DNA of 64,000 nucleotides from Aquipseudomonas alcaligenes NBRC 14159 (GTDB lineage Bacteria; Pseudomonadota; Gammaproteobacteria; Pseudomonadales; Pseudomonadaceae): NCBI RefSeq assembly GCF_000467105.1, contig NZ_BATI01000035.1, positions 1 to 64,000 of the forward strand, read 5' to 3'. Shown piece by piece: positions 10,203 to 17,747 of this stretch (position 1 is its first letter; each line of letters starts with the position of its first letter). The notes under the pieces were generated by a model. It saw only the letters and a program-made list of their open reading frames with translations, ran no database searches and was not told where the DNA came from. The position numbers and the translations under genes were made by a program.

Positions 10203-11359
10203 ATCTCCAATGCCTTGTGCAGCGCGGCGATCACCTCGTCCTGCTGCTGTTCCGTCATGGTTTGGAACATGGGCAGGCTGATGGCTTCGCCGTAGTAACG
10301 CTCAGCCTCGGGGAAGTCGCCGATCTGGAAGCCCATGCGCTGGTAATACGGCTGAGTATGGACCGGAATGTAGTGGAGGTTGACGCCGATACCCTGCTCA
10401 CGCAGTGATTCGAATACCTGGCGGTGGCTGCTGCGCAGCTTCTCCAGTTGCAGGCGGATCACATAAAGGTGCAGTCCGGAGTAACTATCTGGGTGTTGCC
10501 AGGGCGTAGTGACCGCAAGCCCCGCCAGCAACTGGTCATAACGCCGGGCCAATTCGTGACGACGGGCGACATATTGATCGAGGCGTTCTAGCTGAGTCAC
10601 ACCCAAAGCGGCCTGCAGCTCGGTCATCCGGTAGTTGAAGCCGAGATCGATCTGCTGGTAGTACCAGGGACCATCCGATTCGTGAGTCATCTTCGACGAT
10701 TCACGGGTGATGCCGTGGCTACGCAACAGTGCCATACGCTCGGCCAGTGCAGCATCGTTGGTCAACGCCATGCCGCCTTCGGCGGTGGTGATGATCTTCA
10801 CCGGATGGAAGCTGAAAACGGTGATGTCGCTGTAGCGACAATTGCCGATGAACTCGCCCTGGTACTTACCCCCGATGGCGTGGGAAGCATCCTCGATAAC
10901 GCGGAAGCCATAACGCTTTGCCAGCGCATCAATGGCCTGCATGTCACAAGGCTGGCCGCAGAGGTGCACTGGCACCACCACCTTGGGCAGCGTGCCGTCA
11001 AGCTCAGCCTGCTGGAGCTTGGCCTCCAGTGCCTTAGAGCATAGGTTGTAGGTGCGTGGGTCGATGTCCACGAAATCCACTTCAGCGCCGCAGTAAAGGC
11101 CGCAGTTGGCGGAGGCGACAAAAGTGACTGGACTGGTCCAGAGCCGATCACCCGGACCAAGCCCCAGCGCCAGACAGGCGATGTGCAGGGCGGAAGTAGC
11201 GCTGTTCACCGCCAACGCATGTTCGGCGCCCACATGCCGGGCCACACCTTGTTCGAAGCGCGGCACCATCGGGCCCTGGGTCAGGAAGTCGGATTGCAGC
11301 ACAGCCACGACCGAATCGATGTCGGCCTGGGTGATGTCCTGACGACCGTAGGGAATCAT
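10199..11359 (-). CDS. pseC: PseC UDP-4-keto sugar aminotransferase
   Basis: A 386-residue DegT/DnrJ/EryC1 PLP-dependent transaminase that aminates UDP-2-acetamido-2,6-dideoxy-beta-L-arabino-hexos-4-ulose. Motifs are LTQGPMVPRFEQGVA near residue 26, VEDASH-type IEDASHAIGG near 155, and the PLP lysine at K188 in FSFHPVKIITTAEGG. It starts three bases before the end of the pseB gap and continues the tightly packed pse run. Length is typical. Confidence 0.94.
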   Translation of the reverse strand: MIPYGRQDITQADIDSVVAVLQSDFLTQGPMVPRFEQGVARHVGAEHALAVNSATSALHIACLALGLGPGDRLWTSPVTFVASANCGLYCGAEVDFVDIDPRTYNLCSKALEAKLQQAELDGTLPKVVVPVHLCGQPCDMQAIDALAKRYGFRVIEDASHAIGGKYQGEFIGNCRYSDITVFSFHPVKIITTAEGGMALTNDAALAERMALLRSHGITRESSKMTHESDGPWYYQQIDLGFNYRMTELQAALGVTQLERLDQYVARRHELARRYDQLLAGLAVTTPWQHPDSYSGLHLYVIRLQLEKLRSSHRQVFESLREQGIGVNLHYIPVHTQPYYQRMGFQIGDFPEAERYYGEAISLPMFQTMTEQQQDEVIAALHKALEI

Positions 11360-11362
11360 GTT

Positions 11363-12361
11363 TCAGATGCTCCCGATCTTTTCGCGGTTTTTTTCGATCC
11401 AGGCTTGCAACTCTTCGTCGCTCATCCATTCGGTATTGTTATCGCTGGCGTAAACGAAGCCCTCCGGGACCTTCTTACCGTCCTTGATACGCTTCTCGCA
11501 GGCAGCCCAGTTGTTAATCACCGGTAGAATCTTGAAGTGCTCAGGATATTCGTAGGTGTAGTAGGCATCTTCCGCGCTGATCATCTGCTCATGCAGTTTT
11601 TCGCCCGGACGAATGCCAACGATTTCCTGCTTGGCCTCAGGCGCGACTACACGCGCTAGATCGGTAACCTTCATGGATGGAATCTTCTTCACGTAGATCT
11701 CGCCGCCCTCCATGTCTTCGAAGGCATGCCAGACCAACTCGACGCCCTCTTCCAGAGAGATCATAAAGCGGGTCATCCGCTCGTCGGTGATAGGCAGCAC
11801 GCCTTCGTCCTTGATGGACATGAAGAACGGAATGACCGAACCACGGGAGCCCATGACATTGCCGTAGCGCACAACGGAGAAACGAGTACCGTGCTCTCCG
11901 GAATAAGAGTTTCCAGCCACAAACAACTTGTCGGAAGTCAGCTTGGTAGCCCCATACAAGTTGATCGGACTGCTTGCCTTGTCGGTGGACAGAGCCACAA
12001 CCCGCTTGACGCCCTTGTCGATACAGGCATCAATCAGGTTCATGGCACCGATCACATTGGTCTTCACGCACTCGAACGGATTGTATTCAGCCGTCGGAAC
12101 GATCTTGGTGGCCGCAGCATGGACGACGTAGTCCACGCCATCCAGCGCCCGGTACAAGCGATCTTTGTCGCGAACATCACCTATAAAGAACCGCACACGG
12201 GAATCACCTTGAAACTTCTTGGCCATTTCCCACTGCTTCATTTCATCACGCGAGTAGATGATGACCTTCTTCGGATTGTACTTAGCCAGAATCATTGGCA
12301 CAAAAGTATTACCAAAAGAACCGGTACCACCAGTAATAAGAATAGATGCATTATTAAACAT
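11363..12361 (-). CDS. pseB: PseB UDP-GlcNAc 4,6-dehydratase (inverting)
   Basis: A 332-residue SDR enzyme that carries out C4/C6 dehydration and C5 inversion of UDP-GlcNAc, the committed step to pseudaminic acid. It has the GGTGSFGN dinucleotide motif near residue 10, STDKASSPINLYGATK with the YxxxK pair near residue 140, and the short soluble form expected of PseB/FlaA1 rather than the long membrane-bound WbpM form. The ATG at 12361 is chosen because AGAGG lies ahead of it; a frame nine codons longer exists. The first gene of the contiguous pse set, 30 bases after wzx. Confidence 0.94.
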   Translation of the reverse strand: MFNNASILITGGTGSFGNTFVPMILAKYNPKKVIIYSRDEMKQWEMAKKFQGDSRVRFFIGDVRDKDRLYRALDGVDYVVHAAATKIVPTAEYNPFECVKTNVIGAMNLIDACIDKGVKRVVALSTDKASSPINLYGATKLTSDKLFVAGNSYSGEHGTRFSVVRYGNVMGSRGSVIPFFMSIKDEGVLPITDERMTRFMISLEEGVELVWHAFEDMEGGEIYVKKIPSMKVTDLARVVAPEAKQEIVGIRPGEKLHEQMISAEDAYYTYEYPEHFKILPVINNWAACEKRIKDGKKVPEGFVYASDNNTEWMSDEELQAWIEKNREKIGSI

Positions 12362-12391
12362 ATGAATTACCTCTATTGTAGCCTGCAACTT

Positions 12392-13648
12392 TCAGGACTG
12401 AAGTGAACGAATAGGGCTTGGCGAAAACCTCAAATAGGCAAATGACTTCCAAACCAAGACAGAGAAAAAAGCAATACAAAGACCTACTGGAACCGCAAGA
12501 TGCGCCCAATACAAGGAAATAAACCAGGTCACCCCAACGAATACGACCAAGCTTACTACATGACTATATATAATAGGATGATCGCGTCCCTGAGCGTATA
12601 GCCCATAGTGCGGAACCATACCCAATGCATATATGAATGTAGCCAGCAGAACCCAAGGAAAGAGCCCCTTCTGCTCGATATAGAGAGGCTTATTAAGCCA
12701 ACCCAGCAATGGATCAATCAACAGCCATGCTGCAATCGAAAAAGCGCACGACAACACCACTGTCTGAGTCAGCAGCCTTACAAGCTCTTGGCGAAATTCG
12801 GCATACCTGTTTTGCTGGAACGCATTAATCAGCGCCGGATAACTGAAAGCAAACACTCCAGCATCCAAGAACGACATCATGGCATTCGCAATACCAATAA
12901 ACAGCACATAGGCACCAAGCACCTCAAGTCCAGCAAGAGCCTCCAGCCAGTACCGATCGAGTGTGTACACACCTCGTATGGCAAGAGTCGCCACCAGAAA
13001 TGGCAATGCCACTTTGATACCAGACTGGATCCAAGCCCAGTCGACTTCCTTGTGCCACGCACCCATGCGCATTTGGAACAATTTCCAGCACGCAAGCAGG
13101 CAGGCGCTCAAGCCACCAACGGTCCAAGCCGCAAGCACAATTTCAATTTTGCGGGTAGCTGGCTCAAAAAACATCAATACAACAATCGCCACCGCCCAAG
13201 CACCCGCACGCAGAAAAAACACAATGCTGGCAACAAGCTGCTCCGATGTAGCGACTAGCAGACGCATAAGCTCCTGCCCCAGGTGCTCAAGCACTAACAA
13301 CATGAAAAACCAGCCAGCCAAATGTAAAGGCAGCAGCTCCATGGCAAATATGGACAGGAGCAAGGGAAGAAAAATTGCATAAAGAACCAGCGTCAAAACA
13401 GTCTGATTCTTCAGCAAGGCGCCCCACTGCTCACGCGGTCGCTTGAGCAACTCCCGCGTGGTGTAGGTATAGAAATCCAATCCCAGCAAGTACAAGGCAT
13501 AGCCGATAGTAGCGGCTAACAGCCCATAAAGCCCCAGCTCTGAGGGCGTTAAGAAGCGCGCCAGGAAGAAAATAAGCAGAAACTTACTGCCTAAGGTCAT
13601 GCCCCTCAGCACAATATTAGCCAAACGGGGCCAACTGTTAATTTGCAT
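12392..13648 (-). CDS. wzx: O-unit flippase Wzx (MATE/MOP polysaccharide exporter)
   Basis: A 418-residue polytopic inner-membrane protein with roughly twelve hydrophobic helices and basic loops, N-terminal RLANIVLRGMTLGSKFLLIF resembling polysaccharide-biosynthesis flippases. It should move undecaprenyl-pyrophosphate-linked O-units to the periplasmic face. Position between wzz and the sugar genes supports this. The start has a poor Shine-Dalgarno sequence, which could mean low translation. GC content is low, consistent with a laterally exchanged, serotype-specific gene. Confidence 0.88.
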   Translation of the reverse strand: MQINSWPRLANIVLRGMTLGSKFLLIFFLARFLTPSELGLYGLLAATIGYALYLLGLDFYTYTTRELLKRPREQWGALLKNQTVLTLVLYAIFLPLLLSIFAMELLPLHLAGWFFMLLVLEHLGQELMRLLVATSEQLVASIVFFLRAGAWAVAIVVLMFFEPATRKIEIVLAAWTVGGLSACLLACWKLFQMRMGAWHKEVDWAWIQSGIKVALPFLVATLAIRGVYTLDRYWLEALAGLEVLGAYVLFIGIANAMMSFLDAGVFAFSYPALINAFQQNRYAEFRQELVRLLTQTVVLSCAFSIAAWLLIDPLLGWLNKPLYIEQKGLFPWVLLATFIYALGMVPHYGLYAQGRDHPIIYSHVVSLVVFVGVTWFISLYWAHLAVPVGLCIAFFSVLVWKSFAYLRFSPSPIRSLQS

Positions 13649-13739
13649 TAATAAACATCAGCATATTTGCACCAGCCTGCTGGGGTACACACGAACGCCA
13701 GCGTTTCACACCTCATGAGCCAACGGGTATCACCGAAGA

Positions 13740-15020
13740 CTAAGCAGCGGCCACACGTCGACGAAACAAACCCCGAACAAGAGCCAGGAAGACACCTACT
13801 ATACCGCCGAGCACTAAGCCAATCGTCACAATTAGTAATTTCTGTGGTTTCACCGGATCACGTGGCTGAACTGCTGGCTGATCGACATGTACTAGGGTCA
13901 AAGCAGAAAGGTCGAGATCCAAACCTTTCAACCTCGCTTCCTCCTCTCGTAACTGGGCCAGTTGTTTTAGAAAAAGGTCTTCATTAGTCCGTTTTCTCAA
14001 CAACTCGATCTGTCGATTGCTCGACAGTAACTGCAGCTCTTTTTCAATTTGCGCTACTCGCGGCTCTGCGAAATCGTCTGAGCGACGAAGTCGCAGAGCG
14101 TCACGCTCAGCCGTCAAAGCCTCAGTCCCCATGAAGTAAAGAGGGATTTGCTGATTGTTGACTTCAGTGCGTATAACACTACCCGCTCCCTGCAGAGCAC
14201 GCCCTTGCTCGCCCATTGCCGCAGGTGTCGTGGGCTTAATGATCGCAAGCCTTTCTGCAATCCCGATAGCCTCGTCCAATTCGGCGATGCGGTTGAGCCT
14301 CTTCGTTCTAAGCTGCTGACGCAGCGCCTTGAGCTCATCTTGCAGCTCAGCGCGTTTGAGCGCATCTGCTTCGCTTAGAAGGGCGATTTTAGACGCCTTA
14401 TCCGCCTCATAATTAGCACGTGCGGCCTTAATCTGCCGTTCAACTGCACTCAAACGATTGGCAATGATCACCTTGAAATCTGAGGCAATACGCTCACGCT
14501 CAACTGCTATGGCATGCGCAACCAAGCCATTGACAATAGCCACACCATCCAAATCACCGGGATAAACAAGCTGAATGCCTACATAGTCCGAAAATCCTTC
14601 GGTCTTCTTCGGGTCAGGCCTGAGAATCATAAAGCGCTCACGACTGAACTCGTCGAAGGACTGATCCAAAGTACTTTCGGGACTATCGAGCTCTTTGAAG
14701 AGATTACGGTTCGCCTGAAAGAAACTCAAACGGGTATCATATGAGTCCAGCGAGGCACCTATCTTTTTCAGCGCATCTAGTGGCTCAAGCTTGTACACCC
14801 CAGAGCCATTAAGCTCATCAAGATCTTTGATAAGTGCAGGTCTCAGCAAGCTCCGCACCTCATAAACCGGGGTAGCGAGGAACGCATACAGACATGCTGC
14901 ACCAGCAACAAAGGCTGTCACCCCTGCAATAAGCCACTTCTGCCCCCACAAAGAACGAAGCAGCTCTACAAGATCAATCTCATCCGAACTGGCCAGACTC
15001 AACGGTTGACTCGATCTCAC
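13740..15020 (-). CDS. wzz: Chain length determinant protein Wzz
   Basis: A 426-residue inner-membrane co-polymerase setting O-antigen chain length. It has the Wzz layout: N-terminal EIDLVELLRSLWGQKW followed by a first membrane helix (residues about 31-52), a long periplasmic region with coiled coils in the middle, a proline-rich QPAVQPRDPVKPQ and a second helix (LLIVTIGLVLGGIVGVFLALV) before a basic tail. I chose GTG at 15020 because AAGGAG sits six to eleven bases ahead; an ATG at 15035 and a longer frame reaching 15161 through the ACGCC repeats are alternatives. The P. aeruginosa homologue also lies near ihfB. Confidence 0.88.
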   Translation of the reverse strand: MRSSQPLSLASSDEIDLVELLRSLWGQKWLIAGVTAFVAGAACLYAFLATPVYEVRSLLRPALIKDLDELNGSGVYKLEPLDALKKIGASLDSYDTRLSFFQANRNLFKELDSPESTLDQSFDEFSRERFMILRPDPKKTEGFSDYVGIQLVYPGDLDGVAIVNGLVAHAIAVERERIASDFKVIIANRLSAVERQIKAARANYEADKASKIALLSEADALKRAELQDELKALRQQLRTKRLNRIAELDEAIGIAERLAIIKPTTPAAMGEQGRALQGAGSVIRTEVNNQQIPLYFMGTEALTAERDALRLRRSDDFAEPRVAQIEKELQLLSSNRQIELLRKRTNEDLFLKQLAQLREEEARLKGLDLDLSALTLVHVDQPAVQPRDPVKPQKLLIVTIGLVLGGIVGVFLALVRGLFRRRVAAA

Positions 15021-15050
15021 AAATACTCCTTCCATGCATAAGCTGGCGCC

Positions 15051-15080
15051 ACGCCACGCCACGCCACGCCACGCCACGCC
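15051..15080. repeat. Pentanucleotide tandem repeat (ACGCC)6
   Basis: Six perfect copies of ACGCC (GGCGT on the coding strand), preceded by a related GCGCC, 30-60 bases upstream of the chosen wzz start. If wzz is translated from the ATG at 15161 the repeat encodes a short VAWRG-type peptide repeat, and copy-number change would shift the frame; if from 15020 it is in the leader. Confidence 0.95.
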
Positions 15081-15179
15081 AAAAAATAGTTGAACAGCTC
15101 GATGCGACAGACAGAGCATCGTGCGGTTCGGCAACAGGCAAAAAGACACGACCTGCTTCAAAAAAAGACCAATCAGTCA

Positions 15180-15196
15180 CCAGCTAACGGAGCTGG
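15180..15196. other. Stem-loop in the wzz leader, partly JUMPstart-like
   Basis: CCAGCT and AGCTGG form a perfect six-base-pair stem around a five-base loop. On the coding strand a CTGGTAGC lies just upstream of the stem, similar to a core string of the JUMPstart region of enterobacterial O-antigen operons, where RfaH acts. The canonical ops GGCGGTAGCGTG is absent, so the relation is only suggestive. Confidence 0.3.
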
Positions 15197-15554
15197 CTAC
15201 CAGCACATCTTACCGAGCGCATATCACTACAGACACTCGGGGGGATGCAGATGCAGAGACAGATCGTCTCTAGTAGACAGATGATGCTACGCATGAAGCT
15301 CTAGACGCAGCGTTCAGCGCGGAGGGCACCTAATAATGCAGGCCAGCGGCCATGGGGCTCCATGCATACTCTAGGCTCCAAAATGAAAGACCGGTCATCC
15401 CTACGGGCTCAAGCCACACCATCACCTAGAGCTCATAATTCTGCCAAGGACTGAACGAAACTCAAGTCTTGACAGATGAATGACGCCAATTTGCCACTGT
15501 CCTAGGCCCCCATTCATCAACTGGTTTTTACAAATATAATTCCGATAGAAGGAG

Positions 15555-16343
15555 TCATAAACGCTGAGCACTGCGCCAAAAAGCCATCCACTTCGGTGAT
15601 TCAGCTATCGGCTCAGTAACCCTGTACTCAGCCCCCAGCCAACCCCCATATCCACTGCTTTGCAGCTCCCCGAGCAAAGCTGAAAAGTCGAGCTCCCCGC
15701 TTCCAGGCTCGCCACGCCCAGGGCAATCGGCGAACTGCACATGGCCGATACGCCCCGCCAGCAACCTTAATCCCGCCTGGATATCCAGGCCCTGCCGGGC
15801 CATGTGGTATAGGTCGAGCTGCGCCAGGCAGTTGGGGTGATCAACCGCATGCAGCAGCTCGTCGAGATGTTCGGGGGTGTTGATCAGAAAACCCGGCATA
15901 TCCAGCGGGTTGATCGCTTCACTTAGCACTCGAATACCCAGCACCTGAAATGCTTCCGCAGCCTTACGCAAATTGGCGGCCAGGGTTCTCAGCGCCTCCT
16001 CGCGAGATACCCCGTCAACCAATCGCCCCGGCAACACGTTGACACATATTGGCTGGACTACAGCGGCATAAGTCAGCGCCTCTTGCAGCGCTTTATCGAA
16101 CTCAGCCTGGCATGCAGGCACTGCAGCTAAACCAGCACCTCCGCTCATCAGATCTCCAGCCGGCAGGTTGATCAGCACCAGAGGCATGGCGGCGCCATCC
16201 AGTGCCTCTTTGAACGCTGCGGCAGGTGCCTCGTAGGGGAACTGCACCTCTACCCCATCGAATCCGGCCGCCGCAGCCGCGGCAACCCGCTCAAGCATGG
16301 GATGCTCGGTGAACAGCAACGAAATGTTGGCAGCAATCCTCAT
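15555..16343 (-). CDS. hyi: Hydroxypyruvate isomerase family protein
   Basis: A 262-residue TIM-barrel protein of the Hyi/xylose isomerase-like family, which interconverts hydroxypyruvate and tartronate semialdehyde. Supporting segments are the FDGVEVQFPYE block near residue 28, LSEAINPLDMPGF with a metal-binding glutamate near 140, LDLYHMARQG near 175, and GWLGAEYRV near 235. The ATG overlaps the preceding glxR-like stop (ATGA), so the pair is one translational unit. Glyoxylate carboligase, the usual partner, is not visible in the window. Lodging between wbpM and wzz is unusual. Confidence 0.85.
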   Translation of the reverse strand: MRIAANISLLFTEHPMLERVAAAAAAGFDGVEVQFPYEAPAAAFKEALDGAAMPLVLINLPAGDLMSGGAGLAAVPACQAEFDKALQEALTYAAVVQPICVNVLPGRLVDGVSREEALRTLAANLRKAAEAFQVLGIRVLSEAINPLDMPGFLINTPEHLDELLHAVDHPNCLAQLDLYHMARQGLDIQAGLRLLAGRIGHVQFADCPGRGEPGSGELDFSALLGELQSSGYGGWLGAEYRVTEPIAESPKWMAFWRSAQRL

Positions 16344-17227
16344 GCCTGCTCTCCGCGGTAGAGACGGACCAGCGTTGCGGGGTCATTCTCGAGGTTGCCC
16401 ATGCTGCCATGCAGGCGCATCAGCTGCGCAGCCAGACCACTCATGGGCACGGCCCCGCCCTCCTCTCGCGCAAGTTTCGCCGCGGTATCCAGATCCTTGA
16501 GCAGCGTGCGGACATGCCATTTCACTGGCTCGAATTGGCTATCGGCCATCTGTGGCGCCAGTATCTGCAGTGGGCGCGAGTCGGCGAAACCGCCTGCCAG
16601 GGCTGGTGCGAGCAGGCGCGCATCGACACCGGAACGCTCGGCCAAACCCACGACCTCGGCGATGACCAATGCATTGCAAGCCACGATCATTTGATTACAG
16701 ACCTTGGTGACCTGCCCGGCACCCACCGCCCCCATGTGAGTCACACGCTGCCCCAGATGAGCGAGCAAGGGGCGCAGGAGGTCGACATCCTCACCACGCC
16801 CGCCGGCCATGATGGCCAACGTCCCCGCTTCGGCCCCGGGCACACCGCCGGAAACGGGAGCATCCACCCAACGCATGCCGCTAAGCCGCTCCAGCTGGGC
16901 CGCCATTTCGCGGGTTGCCGCCGGTTCCACACTGGAAAAATCCAGCAGCAGCTGCCCTGGCTTGGCCGCCGAGGCTACGCCAGACGGACCGAACACCACT
17001 TCACGCACAGCAGCCGTATCAGCCAGACAGAGCATCACGATATCCGCGCCTTCAGCCAACCTGGCCGGCACCGATACCACCTGGGCACCCATCTCCTCCA
17101 GCGCCCTGCACTTGTCCAGCGAACGATTCCAGATCCGCAGCGAGTAGCCGGCGGCGATCAGCCGACGACACATGGGCAACCCCATCAGGCCTATGCCGGC
17201 GAAAGCGACTGTGGGTAAAGCAGGCAT
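16340..17227 (-). CDS. glxR: Tartronate semialdehyde reductase / 3-hydroxyisobutyrate dehydrogenase family
   Basis: A 295-residue NAD(P)-dependent beta-hydroxyacid dehydrogenase. The Rossmann motif GIGLMGLPM is at residues 11-19, the substrate-site DAPVSGGVPGAEAGTL near 122-137, and the catalytic lysine at K175 in GQVTKVCNQM. Overlap with the hyi-like gene suggests it reduces tartronate semialdehyde to glycerate, but 3-hydroxyisobutyrate or another hydroxyacid remains possible. The ATG at 17227 gives the conserved N terminus; a frame 34 codons longer runs into a terminator and is rejected. Confidence 0.83.
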   Translation of the reverse strand: MPALPTVAFAGIGLMGLPMCRRLIAAGYSLRIWNRSLDKCRALEEMGAQVVSVPARLAEGADIVMLCLADTAAVREVVFGPSGVASAAKPGQLLLDFSSVEPAATREMAAQLERLSGMRWVDAPVSGGVPGAEAGTLAIMAGGRGEDVDLLRPLLAHLGQRVTHMGAVGAGQVTKVCNQMIVACNALVIAEVVGLAERSGVDARLLAPALAGGFADSRPLQILAPQMADSQFEPVKWHVRTLLKDLDTAAKLAREEGGAVPMSGLAAQLMRLHGSMGNLENDPATLVRLYRGEQA

Positions 17228-17292
17228 GCGCGTCTCCCTGAATAATGAGGAGCGAATAGTAACTGCTGATCGCAGATTGAGGCAGAAACGAA

Positions 17293-17315
17293 AAAGCCGG
17301 TCTGAGACCGGCTTT
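17293..17315 (-). terminator. Rho-independent terminator after comEA-like gene
   Basis: A perfect inverted repeat AAAGCCGGTCT/AGACCGGCTTT lies 22 bases after the comEA-like stop. On the minus strand the stem is followed by five T in a row, the classic intrinsic terminator. It separates the wbpV-L-M-comEA transcript from glxR-hyi-wzz. Confidence 0.85.
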
Positions 17316-17337
17316 CTTCCAACAGACAACGCAGTGG

Positions 17338-17658
17338 CTAGTTGACGCTCATGCGATCGCGGTTTTTCTCCAGGATCGCAGCCCCAATACCTTTGACCTC
17401 GAGCAATTCATCGACTGATGCAAAAGGACCATTGGCATTGCGGTGATCGATGATGGCCTGAGCCTTCACCTTACCCACGCCGACCAGTTCACTCTGCAGA
17501 ACATCCAGATCGGCAGTATTGATGTTGACCGCCGACACCTCGCTCTGCGTCGTTTCGACGGCAACACTGGGGGCCTTGGCAGACTCTGCCGCGGAAACGG
17601 CGATGGGCAGGCTGGCCATGCAGGAAAGCAGCACTACAGCGATTTTCTTCTTGAGCAT
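17338..17658 (-). CDS. ComEA-like helix-hairpin-helix protein
   Basis: A 106-residue exported protein: an N-terminal signal peptide (LKKKIAVVLLSCMASLPIAVSA) precedes a ComEA-type domain with the VNINTADLDVLQS start and two helix-hairpin-helix turns, GVGKVKAQAIIDHR and VKGIGAAILEKN. Such proteins bind DNA in the periplasm and may serve DNA uptake. The start at 17658 follows AAGGAG closely. A comEA-type gene beside wbpM is also what I recall from P. aeruginosa, so the pair looks ancestral. Confidence 0.9.
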   Translation of the reverse strand: MLKKKIAVVLLSCMASLPIAVSAAESAKAPSVAVETTQSEVSAVNINTADLDVLQSELVGVGKVKAQAIIDHRNANGPFASVDELLEVKGIGAAILEKNRDRMSVN

Positions 17659-17747
17659 GTTCGACTCCTTGTCGTGAATGAGGCGCACGAACTCCAGATG
17701 CGCCCTATCAACGTAGGAGGCGGCAGCGCCATGTCAAACCGACAGCA

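Larger units (their letters stand above)
15021..15554. other. Long intergenic leader/promoter region upstream of wzz
   Basis: A 534-base gap without a credible gene, between hyi and wzz, both read leftward. It holds the ACGCC tandem repeat (15051-15080), a short inverted repeat (15180-15196) and otherwise AT-richer unique-looking sequence. It must carry the promoter of the downstream O-antigen genes unless they are read through from hyi. On the minus strand a CTGGTAGC string (15203-15196) resembles part of the JUMPstart/ops antitermination element, but the full element is not present. I saw no convincing -35/-10 pair. Confidence 0.6.

Noticed and set aside
15051-15080. Possible CRISPR or origin-type iteron array
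   Set aside because: The unit is only five bases, without spacers, and lies in an operon leader; it is a simple tandem repeat.
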